Positions 32,859 to 40,095 of a stretch of DNA of 64,000 nt are shown here, piece after piece. Position numbers and translations under genes: made by a program. The notes below the pieces were generated by a model, which made no database searches, was not told where the DNA came from, and was given only the letters and a program-made list of their open reading frames with translations. Origin of the DNA: Marinomonas sp. THO17 (lineage in GTDB: Bacteria > Pseudomonadota > Gammaproteobacteria > Pseudomonadales > Marinomonadaceae); NCBI RefSeq assembly GCF_040436405.1, contig NZ_AP031575.1, positions 1,244,501 to 1,308,500 on the forward strand. The letters are read 5' to 3'. How positions within the stretch are numbered: the stretch's first letter is position 1; every line of letters begins with the position of its first letter.

Positions 32859-33242
32859 GTATGCAACGTGCTTACCTTTGATTTCAATTTTGAACTCTGT
32901 GGCATATACCTGCCATTGAACCCACGGCTCTCGATCAAGGAAACCACCAAATTCAAACAGCTCCCCATTAAACTCTAAATTGGTAATTTCATCTAAAGGC
33001 AACTCCGGTGATGGATGGGGCTTACCTTCGATGTTGTCATACCAGAACAGCGGCACCTCTTTAGACACATTACCCAGATACAACACACCCTGATCAATGA
33101 TCCAGTCATTGCCGCCAGAATCCGAGTGCTCTTTACTCATAAAAGCACCTTCGAACTCAATTGAAATTGAGTCATCACTTCTAGTGATTTTTTTCACTAC
33201 GGCATCATGAAAGCTAAATTTATCGAATTCTGATGTAATCAT
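32853..33242 (-). CDS. Integron cassette protein, 129 aa (FxFHDA type)
   Basis: A soluble acidic protein beginning MITSEFDKFSFHDAVVKKIT. The FSFHDA start followed by alternating strands (SISIEFEGAFM; NLEFNGELFEFGG; WQVYATEFKIEIKG) recurs in many small proteins of integron cassettes and polymorphic-toxin loci, some regarded as immunity-like. That resemblance is a visual impression and the function is unknown. The start is 8 bp from the attC at 33251. Confidence 0.62.
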   Translation of the reverse strand: MITSEFDKFSFHDAVVKKITRSDDSISIEFEGAFMSKEHSDSGGNDWIIDQGVLYLGNVSKEVPLFWYDNIEGKPHPSPELPLDEITNLEFNGELFEFGGFLDREPWVQWQVYATEFKIEIKGKHVAYS

Positions 33243-33250
33243 GGTTTTAC

Positions 33251-33322
33251 AGCTAATGCCTAAAGCAGAGGCAAAAATGGAGCGCAGCGGAATTTTTGTC
33301 CTGCTGGCTGTACTTGTTAGCT
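33251..33322 (-). repeat. attC site
   Basis: AGCTAAT (33251-33257) to GTTAGCT (33316-33322), 72 bp, with CTAAAGCAGAGGCAAAAATG pairing loosely with ATTTTTGTCCTGCTGGCTG. The left core ends in T instead of C. The stop of the 134-aa cassette gene is in the right core. Confidence 0.8.
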
Positions 33323-33721
33323 TTTGGTTGTTTTGACATAGTGTGTTAACGCTATTTGTTCAATAATTATTGCTTCGGCCACTTTCCGTGAACCTTCCAT
33401 AAACCAGCACTTACGGCCTGGTTTTGCATTTTTAGAATGGTACTCCCACATTTCATCGAAGAATAGAATCCACATATAAGCTTTGCCGGATCTTGGAATA
33501 TGTACATTTTCATCTGTTATTACATCACCATCTTCGTTAAGGAACTCTGGCCATATACAGTAAATTCCTTGTTCGTTTATATCTTCTCCGTCGTAATGCA
33601 GATCTGATCTATACCCCTGAAAAGGTCTGCTCTTGCGACCACCTTCCTCTTGAGTAAAAAATCGATACTCCACTAAAAAATCTGGAAGTCTGCCATTTCT
33701 TTTTTGATAAGGTTCCCACAT
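33317..33721 (-). CDS. Integron cassette protein, 134 aa (EF-Tu domain III-like)
   Basis: A soluble protein starting MWEPYQKRNGRLPDFLVEYR. The order of its blocks, RPFQGYRSDLHYDG (about 37-50), YCIWPEF and AYMWILF, then PGRKCWFMEGSRKVAEAIII (about 101-120), resembles the C-terminal beta-barrel of elongation factor Tu (GYRPQF..., PG..F.IREG.R.V..G.I). Stand-alone barrels of this sort occur in several bacteria without known function. No GTPase domain is present. Confidence in the fold is moderate, in any function nil. Confidence 0.6.
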   Translation of the reverse strand: MWEPYQKRNGRLPDFLVEYRFFTQEEGGRKSRPFQGYRSDLHYDGEDINEQGIYCIWPEFLNEDGDVITDENVHIPRSGKAYMWILFFDEMWEYHSKNAKPGRKCWFMEGSRKVAEAIIIEQIALTHYVKTTKS

Positions 33722-33738
33722 ATCTTAATTTTTGTGAA

Positions 33739-33819
33739 AGCTAACGCCCACATAAAAGGCGGAGCGTCAGCGACGTCCAGCGCAACATAGTGGAGCAATT
33801 TTTGATGTGCTTGTTAGAT
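33739..33819 (-). repeat. attC site
   Basis: AGCTAAC (33739-33745) to GTTAGAT (33813-33819), 81 bp, with AAAAGGCGGAGCGTCAGCGA and CGCAACATAGTGGAGCAATT between. Both cores fit RYYYAAC/GTTRRRY. The stop of the 115-aa membrane-protein cassette gene is in the right core. Confidence 0.88.
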
Positions 33820-34161
33820 GGCATTACCACCGTTCCCTATTGCCGGAAATACAAAACGTGACACAGCAAGAGCGCCCGAGACAAATGCTAAAAAATAAAA
33901 CTCTTTAGAGTTGAAGTTGCCCGCTCTTGATGGGGCAACTAAAGCTGCTTGCACTGGCTTTAAAGCAGCAACCGACAGACTAAATAGACAGACTGCCAAA
34001 CAAACAGCACCTGTAACTTTCATGCCTATTGGGGATAGCCCGCCACTTAATCCACCGCCACCCAGGTACATAGCAAATAATAAGCCTGCATTCCAAATTA
34101 AAACGAAAGCAACTATTACGGACACCTTCAAGCTAACCAATGATCTCAATTCCAGCTTCAT
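33814..34161 (-). CDS. Integron cassette membrane protein, 115 aa
   Basis: Not recognised. Three membrane segments (about 13-34, 49-68 and 90-108) are joined by short loops, one Gly-rich (YLGGGGLSGGLSPIG) and one basic (APSRAGNF). An AGGAGA ribosome site lies just before the ATG, within 14 bp of the attC. Function unknown. Confidence 0.62.
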   Translation of the reverse strand: MKLELRSLVSLKVSVIVAFVLIWNAGLLFAMYLGGGGLSGGLSPIGMKVTGAVCLAVCLFSLSVAALKPVQAALVAPSRAGNFNSKEFYFLAFVSGALAVSRFVFPAIGNGGNAI

Positions 34162-34174
34162 ATCTCTCCTTGTC

Positions 34175-34232
34175 TTCTAACGCCTCAAACACCGGCGCAG
34201 TTAATGCGTCCGGGTGCTTTGACTTGTTAAAT
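34175..34232 (-). repeat. attC site of the first cassette
   Basis: TTCTAAC (34175-34181) to GTTAAAT (34226-34232), only 58 bp, with CACCGGCGCA / TGCGTCCGGGTG as the inner arms. Unlike its neighbours it overlaps the last ten codons of its cassette gene, whose stop is at 34201-34203. Confidence 0.78.
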
Positions 34233-35283
34233 TCTTTACGAGGCTTAGCTGCCAAATCTTCTCAGCTTTAGTTCCTAAATACCAAAAACTCAAAGCGAGC
34301 AGCGCGAAGAATATTGCTTTATGTGTGCCTTCCCAAAAGTATTCAAAAAACCTGGTATATAAATTTATGAATATAAACGTAAGGCCAAAGCCTCTAGTCA
34401 TTGCATCATCGTACTTTACACCGTGATAGATAGACCCTATTGCGGCAACTGCAAATAGTATTGACCAGTGAAATAACTCGATTTGATTTGCGCGTTGCCA
34501 AGACTCACCATCACCGTAGTTGCCGAAAATCGACATAATCCAAAGAGCAATAAACAAATAAAGCAACCCAACGGCTTTAGTTGGCCCCAGAAACTCATTT
34601 CTTGATTGCCACTGATTAAATGCGTATGAACCACAAAAAACCAACACAAAACCAAAAAGAACGAACCTTAACGGATAGTTCATACCAAGATAGTAAGCCC
34701 CCCAGCCAGATGCATACCCAGTTTCAGCACCAAACCAGCTACCTAATGAAAGCAGCGAAAACAACCATACCAATTTTGAGGGAAACCAAAGGCCCAATGC
34801 GGCATAAACGATTGCTGCTAATAGCAACAGTAATGAAAAATGTCCAGTGCCCGTATCTATCGCCTTGCCTAAAAAGGTAATAGATATTGCTGTAGCTGCT
34901 GCACCAAGAAAGAAAATTGCTTCGTTACTATAAACCTTATTGGAATATTGGCCTTTTCTTCGTAAGCCCAGAAAATATAAGCCGCCTGATAAAGCGGCAA
35001 AGCCAATACATTTTACGGAATCTGGGGCACTAAACAGCTTTTTAAATAACTCGATAAGCCACTTGTCAGCGAGAGCAGAAGATATTGAAATAACGATACA
35101 AGTAATAGCCAACCAGAATGAGTATTTAGCTATGCGTTTCCAATCAAAAGAAGTTACTTTATATGCAGACTGAAGTCTATTTCTCTCTGCTTCAGAAATA
35201 ATATCATTTTCTAGCCAGTGATTAATGGCTTTATCGAGCACTCTTCCTTCTTTCTTTGATACCTGCATCGATTTCGACTCCAT
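34201..35283 (-). CDS. DUF2157-like multi-pass membrane protein, first cassette
   Basis: 360 residues. A cytoplasmic N-terminal domain (about 1-50, with HWLENDIISEAERNRLQ) precedes about ten membrane helices, a layout typical of DUF2157 proteins. It is large for a cassette product. The ATG at 35283 lies five bases from the attI core; a second ATG at 35268 has GGAG nine bases upstream and may be the real start. The C-terminal ten residues (KNLTSQSTRTH) are encoded by the attC. As first cassette it is the one most likely to be expressed from a promoter in the attI region. Confidence 0.7.
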   Translation of the reverse strand: MESKSMQVSKKEGRVLDKAINHWLENDIISEAERNRLQSAYKVTSFDWKRIAKYSFWLAITCIVISISSALADKWLIELFKKLFSAPDSVKCIGFAALSGGLYFLGLRRKGQYSNKVYSNEAIFFLGAAATAISITFLGKAIDTGTGHFSLLLLLAAIVYAALGLWFPSKLVWLFSLLSLGSWFGAETGYASGWGAYYLGMNYPLRFVLFGFVLVFCGSYAFNQWQSRNEFLGPTKAVGLLYLFIALWIMSIFGNYGDGESWQRANQIELFHWSILFAVAAIGSIYHGVKYDDAMTRGFGLTFIFINLYTRFFEYFWEGTHKAIFFALLALSFWYLGTKAEKIWQLSLVKNLTSQSTRTH

Positions 35284-35287
35284 GTGA

Positions 35288-35570
35288 ATTTAACATTTTT
35301 AATAGTGCGCATGCGCGTTTAGACAATTCCAAAATTTCGCCAATACCTTTATAAGCAATTGAAAAGTAGTACTTTTATAAACCTATTAACAAAATCCAAA
35401 TCTGGAAAAACGAGCATGCGCGTTATTTCATTTATCCACAGCACGTTATTTCTACAGCGGTTATTTTTATCCATTGATACTAAAAGACTTTTTATTTTTC
35501 TACCAGCGTAAACGCGCAATACCATGATTATTTTTTAGACAAAGCGAGCCAACCATTAGCAACCTCAAAA
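35288..35570. promoter_or_regulatory. attI region next to intI (copy A)
   Basis: The region between the first cassette and intI. The recombination core is ATTTAAC (35288-35294, GTTAAAT on the cassette strand). GCATGCGCGTT is repeated directly at 35308-35318 and 35415-35425, possible accessory integrase sites like the direct repeats of known attI. The region must hold the cassette promoter (leftward) and the intI promoter (rightward); the cassette promoter could not be placed with confidence. Confidence 0.75.
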
Positions 35571-35575
35571 ATAAA

Positions 35576-35591
35576 CTGTATATTTATACAG
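35576..35591 (+). promoter_or_regulatory. LexA box of intI
   Basis: CTGTATATTTATACAG matches the gammaproteobacterial SOS box CTGT-N8-ACAG, differing from the ideal CTGTATATATATACAG at one position. It ends 31 bases before the intI ATG. SOS control of integron integrases is known in Vibrio and class 1 integrons, so integrase expression here should be induced by DNA damage. Confidence 0.9.
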
Positions 35592-35622
35592 TATTGTTTA
35601 AAATATCCACAAGGAGTGTGTG

Positions 35623-36585
35623 ATGTCTTCTAGTCCGTTTCTTAATTTTATTCGACATGAATTACGTCTTCGCGGCTATAGCTTAAAAACTGAAAAATCA
35701 TACCTTTATTGGATCAAATATTTCATTCGGTTTCATAAGCTACAACATCCTCAAAACATGGGTGCAGAAGAGGTAAAAGCGTTCTTATCGTTTCTCGCCG
35801 TTGAACAGCATGTTGCTATTAATACCCAAAAGTCTGCGTTGAATGCTCTCGCCTTTTTGTACAACAAGTTACTGGATAAACCATTGGGTGATTTAGGGTT
35901 CCAGCATGCTAAACAAGGTCGACGCTTACCCATTGTTTTAACCGCTAACGAAATTAAACAAATCCTCAGCGGCTTAAATGAACGGGATTATTTGATATTT
36001 TCATTACTTTATGGATCGGGGCTAAGAATCAGCGAGTGTTTACGTATTCGTATCCAAGACATTAATTTGGATCAAGGTAGTTTGGCGGTAAGGTGCAGTA
36101 AAGGCAATAAAGACAGAACCACCATTCTGAGTCGAAAATTAGCAGAGGCATTAAACAAGCAAAAGTCACATGCGTTAAACATCCAACAAGAAGACAACAC
36201 TAAAGGTTATGGCCCTTCTTTACCCTTTGCACTGTCTAAAAAATACCCGAATGCCTTTCGTCAATTAAGTTGGATGTTTTTATTTCCCTCAACATCTATA
36301 TGCCCGCACCCTTTAACAGGTGAATTATGCAGACACCATTTGCATGATTCTGTACCTCGTAAGGCACTAAAAAATGCAGTCTCCAAGGTAGGGATTAACG
36401 ACAAGAGAATAAATTGCCATACTTTTCGACATTCTTTTGCAACTCATTTACTCATGGCAGGACGAGACATAAGAACCGTTCAAGAATTATTAGGCCATAA
36501 CGATGTATCGACAACTCAAATTTATACTCATGTTATAGGCCAACATTTCGCGGGGACAGACAGTCCTCTAGATCAAATCTTGTAA
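35623..36585 (+). CDS. intI: Integron integrase IntI (tyrosine recombinase)
   Basis: 320 residues from ATG 35623 (AAGGAG six bases upstream; an in-frame GTG precedes it). The N-terminal SAM-like core-binding domain covers about 1-95. Catalytic residues are visible: Arg135 in GSGLRISE, Lys in CSKGNKDRTT, His266 and Arg269 in HTFRHSFATH, His292 in LLGHNDVSTT and Tyr301 in IYTHV. The extra segment between the catalytic boxes (RQLSWMFLFPSTSICPHP, then HHLHDSVPRKALKNAVSKVG, about 205-255) is the IntI-specific patch that XerC/D lack. The gene diverges from the cassettes, as in mobile and chromosomal integrons. All catalytic residues are intact, so it should be active. Confidence 0.95.
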   Translation: MSSSPFLNFIRHELRLRGYSLKTEKSYLYWIKYFIRFHKLQHPQNMGAEEVKAFLSFLAVEQHVAINTQKSALNALAFLYNKLLDKPLGDLGFQHAKQGRRLPIVLTANEIKQILSGLNERDYLIFSLLYGSGLRISECLRIRIQDINLDQGSLAVRCSKGNKDRTTILSRKLAEALNKQKSHALNIQQEDNTKGYGPSLPFALSKKYPNAFRQLSWMFLFPSTSICPHPLTGELCRHHLHDSVPRKALKNAVSKVGINDKRINCHTFRHSFATHLLMAGRDIRTVQELLGHNDVSTTQIYTHVIGQHFAGTDSPLDQIL

Positions 36586-36649
36586 CAATTTCCTGTCACT
36601 GTCTGATGGCGCTTCGCTTATCAGACCTACTTGCAACTTCAAACAATGT

Positions 36650-37430
36650 TTAATTGCAAAAAGAGGTAATGAGCTACTGGTGAAAATTCTCGACGCGCTT
36701 TTTAATGCAGTAATGGATTGCGCGAAAGGACTCAAAAGATTTTTTGGTTACTTTTGTGGCGCTACTCCTAAATTCAAATAAGAAGTTACCCGCCTAGCCT
36801 TCCCCAGAATTAAAAAGCGGAAAAAAGCACCCTAACCAAAGCCAATCAGAGGAAACAAAAGCCCTCTCCGGCACAGGAAACATTAGACTTGCCCTATAAA
36901 AACCAAAATACAACTTTTACTGTAAACTAAAGTTGTATTTTAAAAGGGAAAGGAGCATAAGATTTCATCAGGTGTGAAACGCTTTTAAACGTAAAAAGAG
37001 ATAATTCGCTTCATGAGGCAATTCTCGACACGTTCCTGAATGTGCGAAAGGATTAAAGCGACTTTTTGGTTACTTTTGTGGCGCTAGACAAAAGTTACCC
37101 GCTCAGCAGAGCGGAAAAATGCTCCCCAACCAAAGCCAATCAGAAGCAAATACAGAAGCCTCGGGTAGTACAAAACGCTTTTAATGTAAAAAGAGATAAT
37201 GAGCCACTGGTGAAAATTCTCGACACGTTCCTGAATGTGCGAAAGGACTCAAAAGATTTTTTGGTAACTTTTGCATCGTTTGGCAAAAGTTACCCGCCTA
37301 GCAGGGCGGAAAAAAGCTCCCCAACCAAAGTCATTCAGAGGAACCCGAAAATAATTCGGGAAAGAAATAGAAAAATACTCCCCAACCAAAGCCAATGAGA
37401 AGCAAATACAGAAGCCTCGGGCAAACACTT
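36650..37430. repeat. Three tandem copies of a roughly 200-bp non-coding repeat
   Basis: Copies at about 36650-36860, 36975-37165 and 37175-37430 share GAAAATTCTCGACRCG, GTGCGAAAGGA, TTTTTTGGTTACTTTTG, AAAGTTACCCGC, AGCRGGCGGAAAAA-like and CCCCAACCAAAGCCAAT blocks. Within each, GGTTACTTTTG and CAAAAGTTACCC form a hairpin. Copies 2 and 3 also share AAATACAGAAGCCTCGGG. No protein is supported. The repeats resemble dispersed hairpin repeats found between genes in many gammaproteobacteria. They fill the 860 bp between intI and the next gene. Confidence 0.8.
36905..36941. other. Perfect 13-bp hairpin between repeat copies
   Basis: AAAATACAACTTT and AAAGTTGTATTTT pair perfectly around an 11-base loop (TACTGTAAACT). 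On both strands a short A/T run follows, so it could terminate transcription out of intI, but it may equally be a small mobile-repeat end. Confidence 0.6.
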
Positions 37431-37444
37431 CATTTGCTCTCCCA

Positions 37445-37966
37445 TTACCTCAGGCCATTATTCGACAAAGGCGCAAACTCGCGGCCTAACAGGTAAACGT
37501 CTTCTATACCGTGAGGGCTGCGGGCGATGTTGGGCAGTTTGCCCCATTGTTCAAAGCCGTTGGCAGCGAAGAAGCGAAGGCTATTGTGATTGGAGGCGTA
37601 AATGTAGGCCACTAAATGCACAAAGCCAATTTGCGCTCTTGCGTCTAGTAGGGATTCCAGCAAGGCTTTGCCCACGCCAATACCTTGCCAATCTGGCAGT
37701 ACGTATAGGCTGATTTCCGCTGCTTGATCAAAAGCCGGTAAACCATAGAAAGGTTCTATTGAACACCAAGCAAGAATTTGTTGGTCTTGTTCGGCGATGA
37801 GTATAGGGTGAGTGTCTGTCATGCTCTCCAGCCAATCCATCACGTCCAGCAGTGCAATATGGGTATGCGGGTGAGACGCAGCATGAAGGTCGCAAGCTTG
37901 GAATACGTCGAGCATGGCAGCAGCGTCTTCAAACTCAGCACGTCGTACTTTACAGTTTAAAGCCAC
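37445..37966 (-). CDS. GNAT-family N-acetyltransferase
   Basis: 173 residues of the phosphinothricin/amino-acid acetyltransferase type. The acetyl-CoA site appears as LPDWQGIGVGKALLESLLDA (about 95-114), preceded by AEISLYV. HLVAYIYASNHNSLRFFAANGFEQ (in parts, about 120-143) is the following strand-helix with the usual N..S...F...GF pattern. The early segment VRRAEFEDAAAMLDVF is typical of the fold's start. It lies just downstream of the DUF2333 gene (28 bp) and could be co-transcribed. Acceptor unknown. Confidence 0.85.
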   Translation of the reverse strand: MALNCKVRRAEFEDAAAMLDVFQACDLHAASHPHTHIALLDVMDWLESMTDTHPILIAEQDQQILAWCSIEPFYGLPAFDQAAEISLYVLPDWQGIGVGKALLESLLDARAQIGFVHLVAYIYASNHNSLRFFAANGFEQWGKLPNIARSPHGIEDVYLLGREFAPLSNNGLR

Positions 37967-37993
37967 TTCTGCCCTTCCTTATGCTATCGACAG

Positions 37994-39055
37994 TTAGCCT
38001 TGTTCAAGCAAACGGCGCAGGTCGATGATGGCGGTATTGGCGCGAGAAATGTATGACGCCATGACCAAAGAGTGGTTTGCCAACACACCAAAGCCGCTGC
38101 CATTAAGGATGAATGGCGACCAAATGCTGGTTTGCGTGGCTTCCAGTTCGCGAATGATCTGACGCAAGCTCACCAAGGCATTTTTGTCTTGTAGGGTAAA
38201 CACAAAGTCCACTTCGATGGCGCGTAAGATGTGAATCAAGGCCCAGCTCGCACCGCGTGCTTCGTAGAATACATCATCCACTTTTGACCAAGGGGTTTTG
38301 ACGTATTGGTAAGCGCCTGAGTCGTTACTTTGACGCGCACTGGTGTCGCCCGCGAGGTCGGTATTTTCTCTCACATTGGCCACACTGGCAGACAAGCGTT
38401 GTGACAAGCTGCCTAAACGGGTGCTCACATCGGATAGCCAATCGGATAAATTGTCCGCACGAGCATAGAAGTTGGCTTTGTTGTTGCCCTGCCCGGCTAA
38501 GCGATCAAGGTATTCTTGCAGTTCTTGATTACCACGACGGTATTCGCTTTCACTGGAAGGCAAGGCCCAGCTACGCGTATCAAAGTTGAATTGCGGTTCG
38601 GCGATTTTTAGGTTCACGTCTTCGGTGGATTGCGATTGCGAACGGCTAAATTCTTTTCGAAAAGCACGGGCTAAATCCCTTGCTTGCACCAAGACACCAA
38701 ATTCCCACGCTGGCATGTTGTCCATGAAGACACCCGGTGGCATTAGATCGTTACTAATAAAACCGCCCGGTTTTTCCAATAAGGTGTCGACTAAGGTGTG
38801 CAAGGTGCTACCCGTGGTGTAACCCACCACCAGTTTTTTGCTGTTATTTAGGTATCCACGTTCTGCGGCCATGTCTTTGGCACTGGCCACTACGTCAAAT
38901 TGTTCCGGCTCATTGCTCCAGTACATGCCCAGAAAACTCAGTAAAATTGCCAATACCAATAGGACGATAGCAACCACTTTACCGATACCAGAACCGATAG
39001 CGGCGAAGTTCAAGCGCGCTTGCAAAGCCTGCCATTTCGCTTTTAACCAAGACAT
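37994..39055 (-). CDS. DUF2333 family membrane-anchored protein
   Basis: 353 residues from MSWLKAKWQALQARL. ATG 39055 is chosen because AAGGTGG lies eight bases upstream; the frame is open to GTG 39067. One membrane helix (about 25-46, VVAIVLLVLAILLSFLGMYW) is followed by a large periplasmic domain with GYTTGSTLHTLVDTLLEKPGGF in parts (about 78-99), LMPPGVFMDNMPAWEFG, and a final helix-rich half. This pattern is that of DUF2333, a proteobacterial family without known function. It starts 14 bp after the lipoprotein gene and is probably co-expressed with it. Confidence 0.85.
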   Translation of the reverse strand: MSWLKAKWQALQARLNFAAIGSGIGKVVAIVLLVLAILLSFLGMYWSNEPEQFDVVASAKDMAAERGYLNNSKKLVVGYTTGSTLHTLVDTLLEKPGGFISNDLMPPGVFMDNMPAWEFGVLVQARDLARAFRKEFSRSQSQSTEDVNLKIAEPQFNFDTRSWALPSSESEYRRGNQELQEYLDRLAGQGNNKANFYARADNLSDWLSDVSTRLGSLSQRLSASVANVRENTDLAGDTSARQSNDSGAYQYVKTPWSKVDDVFYEARGASWALIHILRAIEVDFVFTLQDKNALVSLRQIIRELEATQTSIWSPFILNGSGFGVLANHSLVMASYISRANTAIIDLRRLLEQG

Positions 39056-39068
39056 CTTTTTTACCACC

Positions 39069-40025
39069 TTATTCCTGTTGTAACTCTACATTGTATCGTG
39101 CCCTGTGATAGATCATGGCACGCACACGAAAGTCCGTTCGACTGTTAATAATTTGGTAGATCAATCTGGCCTGTTTGTCGTTGGGCCAATTAATATCTAA
39201 CCTACTATGAGTTGCCGTTACTACCTCTATAATAGGCTGTATTTTGGCAAGTATTTCGTCTTCACTCAATGTAAATAAATCTTTTGGTAGGACAAACACG
39301 CCGGGAGTTTGCTCTATATTAGCGCTTTCTTCTGCTGCCAAATGGTCACTGATCTGATCTTGAGTTGGCTGTCCAGAAGCACTTCGAGTTGGCTTTTTGT
39401 GCTCTTTGGGTTGGCTACGATTGAAGCGTAAATCGGCGATGCGAGAAGCGAATTCGTCAATCAAGGGGTCTTGCGGATTCACCGAAGAAGCGCTTTCCAA
39501 GAACTTCTGCGCACTGACATACTGACCTTGCAAGGCTTTTTGCCATGCCCAATCTGTGTAAGTTTCGACGATTTGTGCGATGCCCTGAATGGCATCGAAG
39601 TTACCCGGATCTCGTCCTAGTGCCGCTTGGAAATACAGATTGGCATTGTCATCTTCAGGGGTTAACAGACGATCCGCCAAGTAGGCCTTGCGACCTTTTT
39701 CAATAAGCGACCGCGTTAGCTGCTGTGCTGGTGTGAGCGGCTGCTGCGCTGGTGTGAGCGGCTGCTGTACAGGTGTAGTCTGCTCTGCTGGCGAAAGCGT
39801 CTCGACAGGCGTGATGACGGCTATTTCTTGGGCGTCGACTTCGGCACTGGAAGCCAGCTCAAGGTTGCCATCAAAGTTCATTATCTCAGCCTGTTCTTGG
39901 GGGTCAGCAACGAGGGCCGAGTCTTCATCCAAAGGGCTCGTGCTGCCATTTGGTTGCACCGCCGTTTGCTGACACGCTGTTAAAAAAAACGCAGCAAACA
40001 GTAAAGATATTTGCTTTATACTCAA
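39069..40025 (-). CDS. Lipoprotein with TPR-like region, 318 aa
   Basis: A signal ending in the lipobox LTAC (Cys18), after which a long low-complexity linker includes a nearly exact repeat (QQPLTPA twice). A helical domain follows with NANLYFQAALGRDPGNFDAI (about 135-154) and KALQGQYVSAQKFLESASSV (about 167-186), which look like TPR units, then a Ser-rich linker and a C-terminal domain. The start is TTG 40025, supported by AAGGGG five bases upstream. It precedes the DUF2333 gene in the same operon; together they may form an envelope complex of unknown role. Confidence 0.75.
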   Translation of the reverse strand: MSIKQISLLFAAFFLTACQQTAVQPNGSTSPLDEDSALVADPQEQAEIMNFDGNLELASSAEVDAQEIAVITPVETLSPAEQTTPVQQPLTPAQQPLTPAQQLTRSLIEKGRKAYLADRLLTPEDDNANLYFQAALGRDPGNFDAIQGIAQIVETYTDWAWQKALQGQYVSAQKFLESASSVNPQDPLIDEFASRIADLRFNRSQPKEHKKPTRSASGQPTQDQISDHLAAEESANIEQTPGVFVLPKDLFTLSEDEILAKIQPIIEVVTATHSRLDINWPNDKQARLIYQIINSRTDFRVRAMIYHRARYNVELQQE

Positions 40026-40095
40026 TTTCGCCCCTTACAATTGGCAACTTTCGATTGGATTGATAGTCTACCCTCTTCACTCGAGGTGATAAACG

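Noticed and set aside
19600..36600. Integrative element or prophage spanning the accessory region
   Set aside because: No phage structural, replication or conjugation genes and no flanking att duplication or tRNA were seen; the integrase is an IntI, not a phage or ICE integrase.
37066..37398. Plus-strand 110-codon frame over the 200-bp repeats
   Set aside because: It only restates the repeats, includes the hairpins, has no ribosome site and does not resemble a protein.
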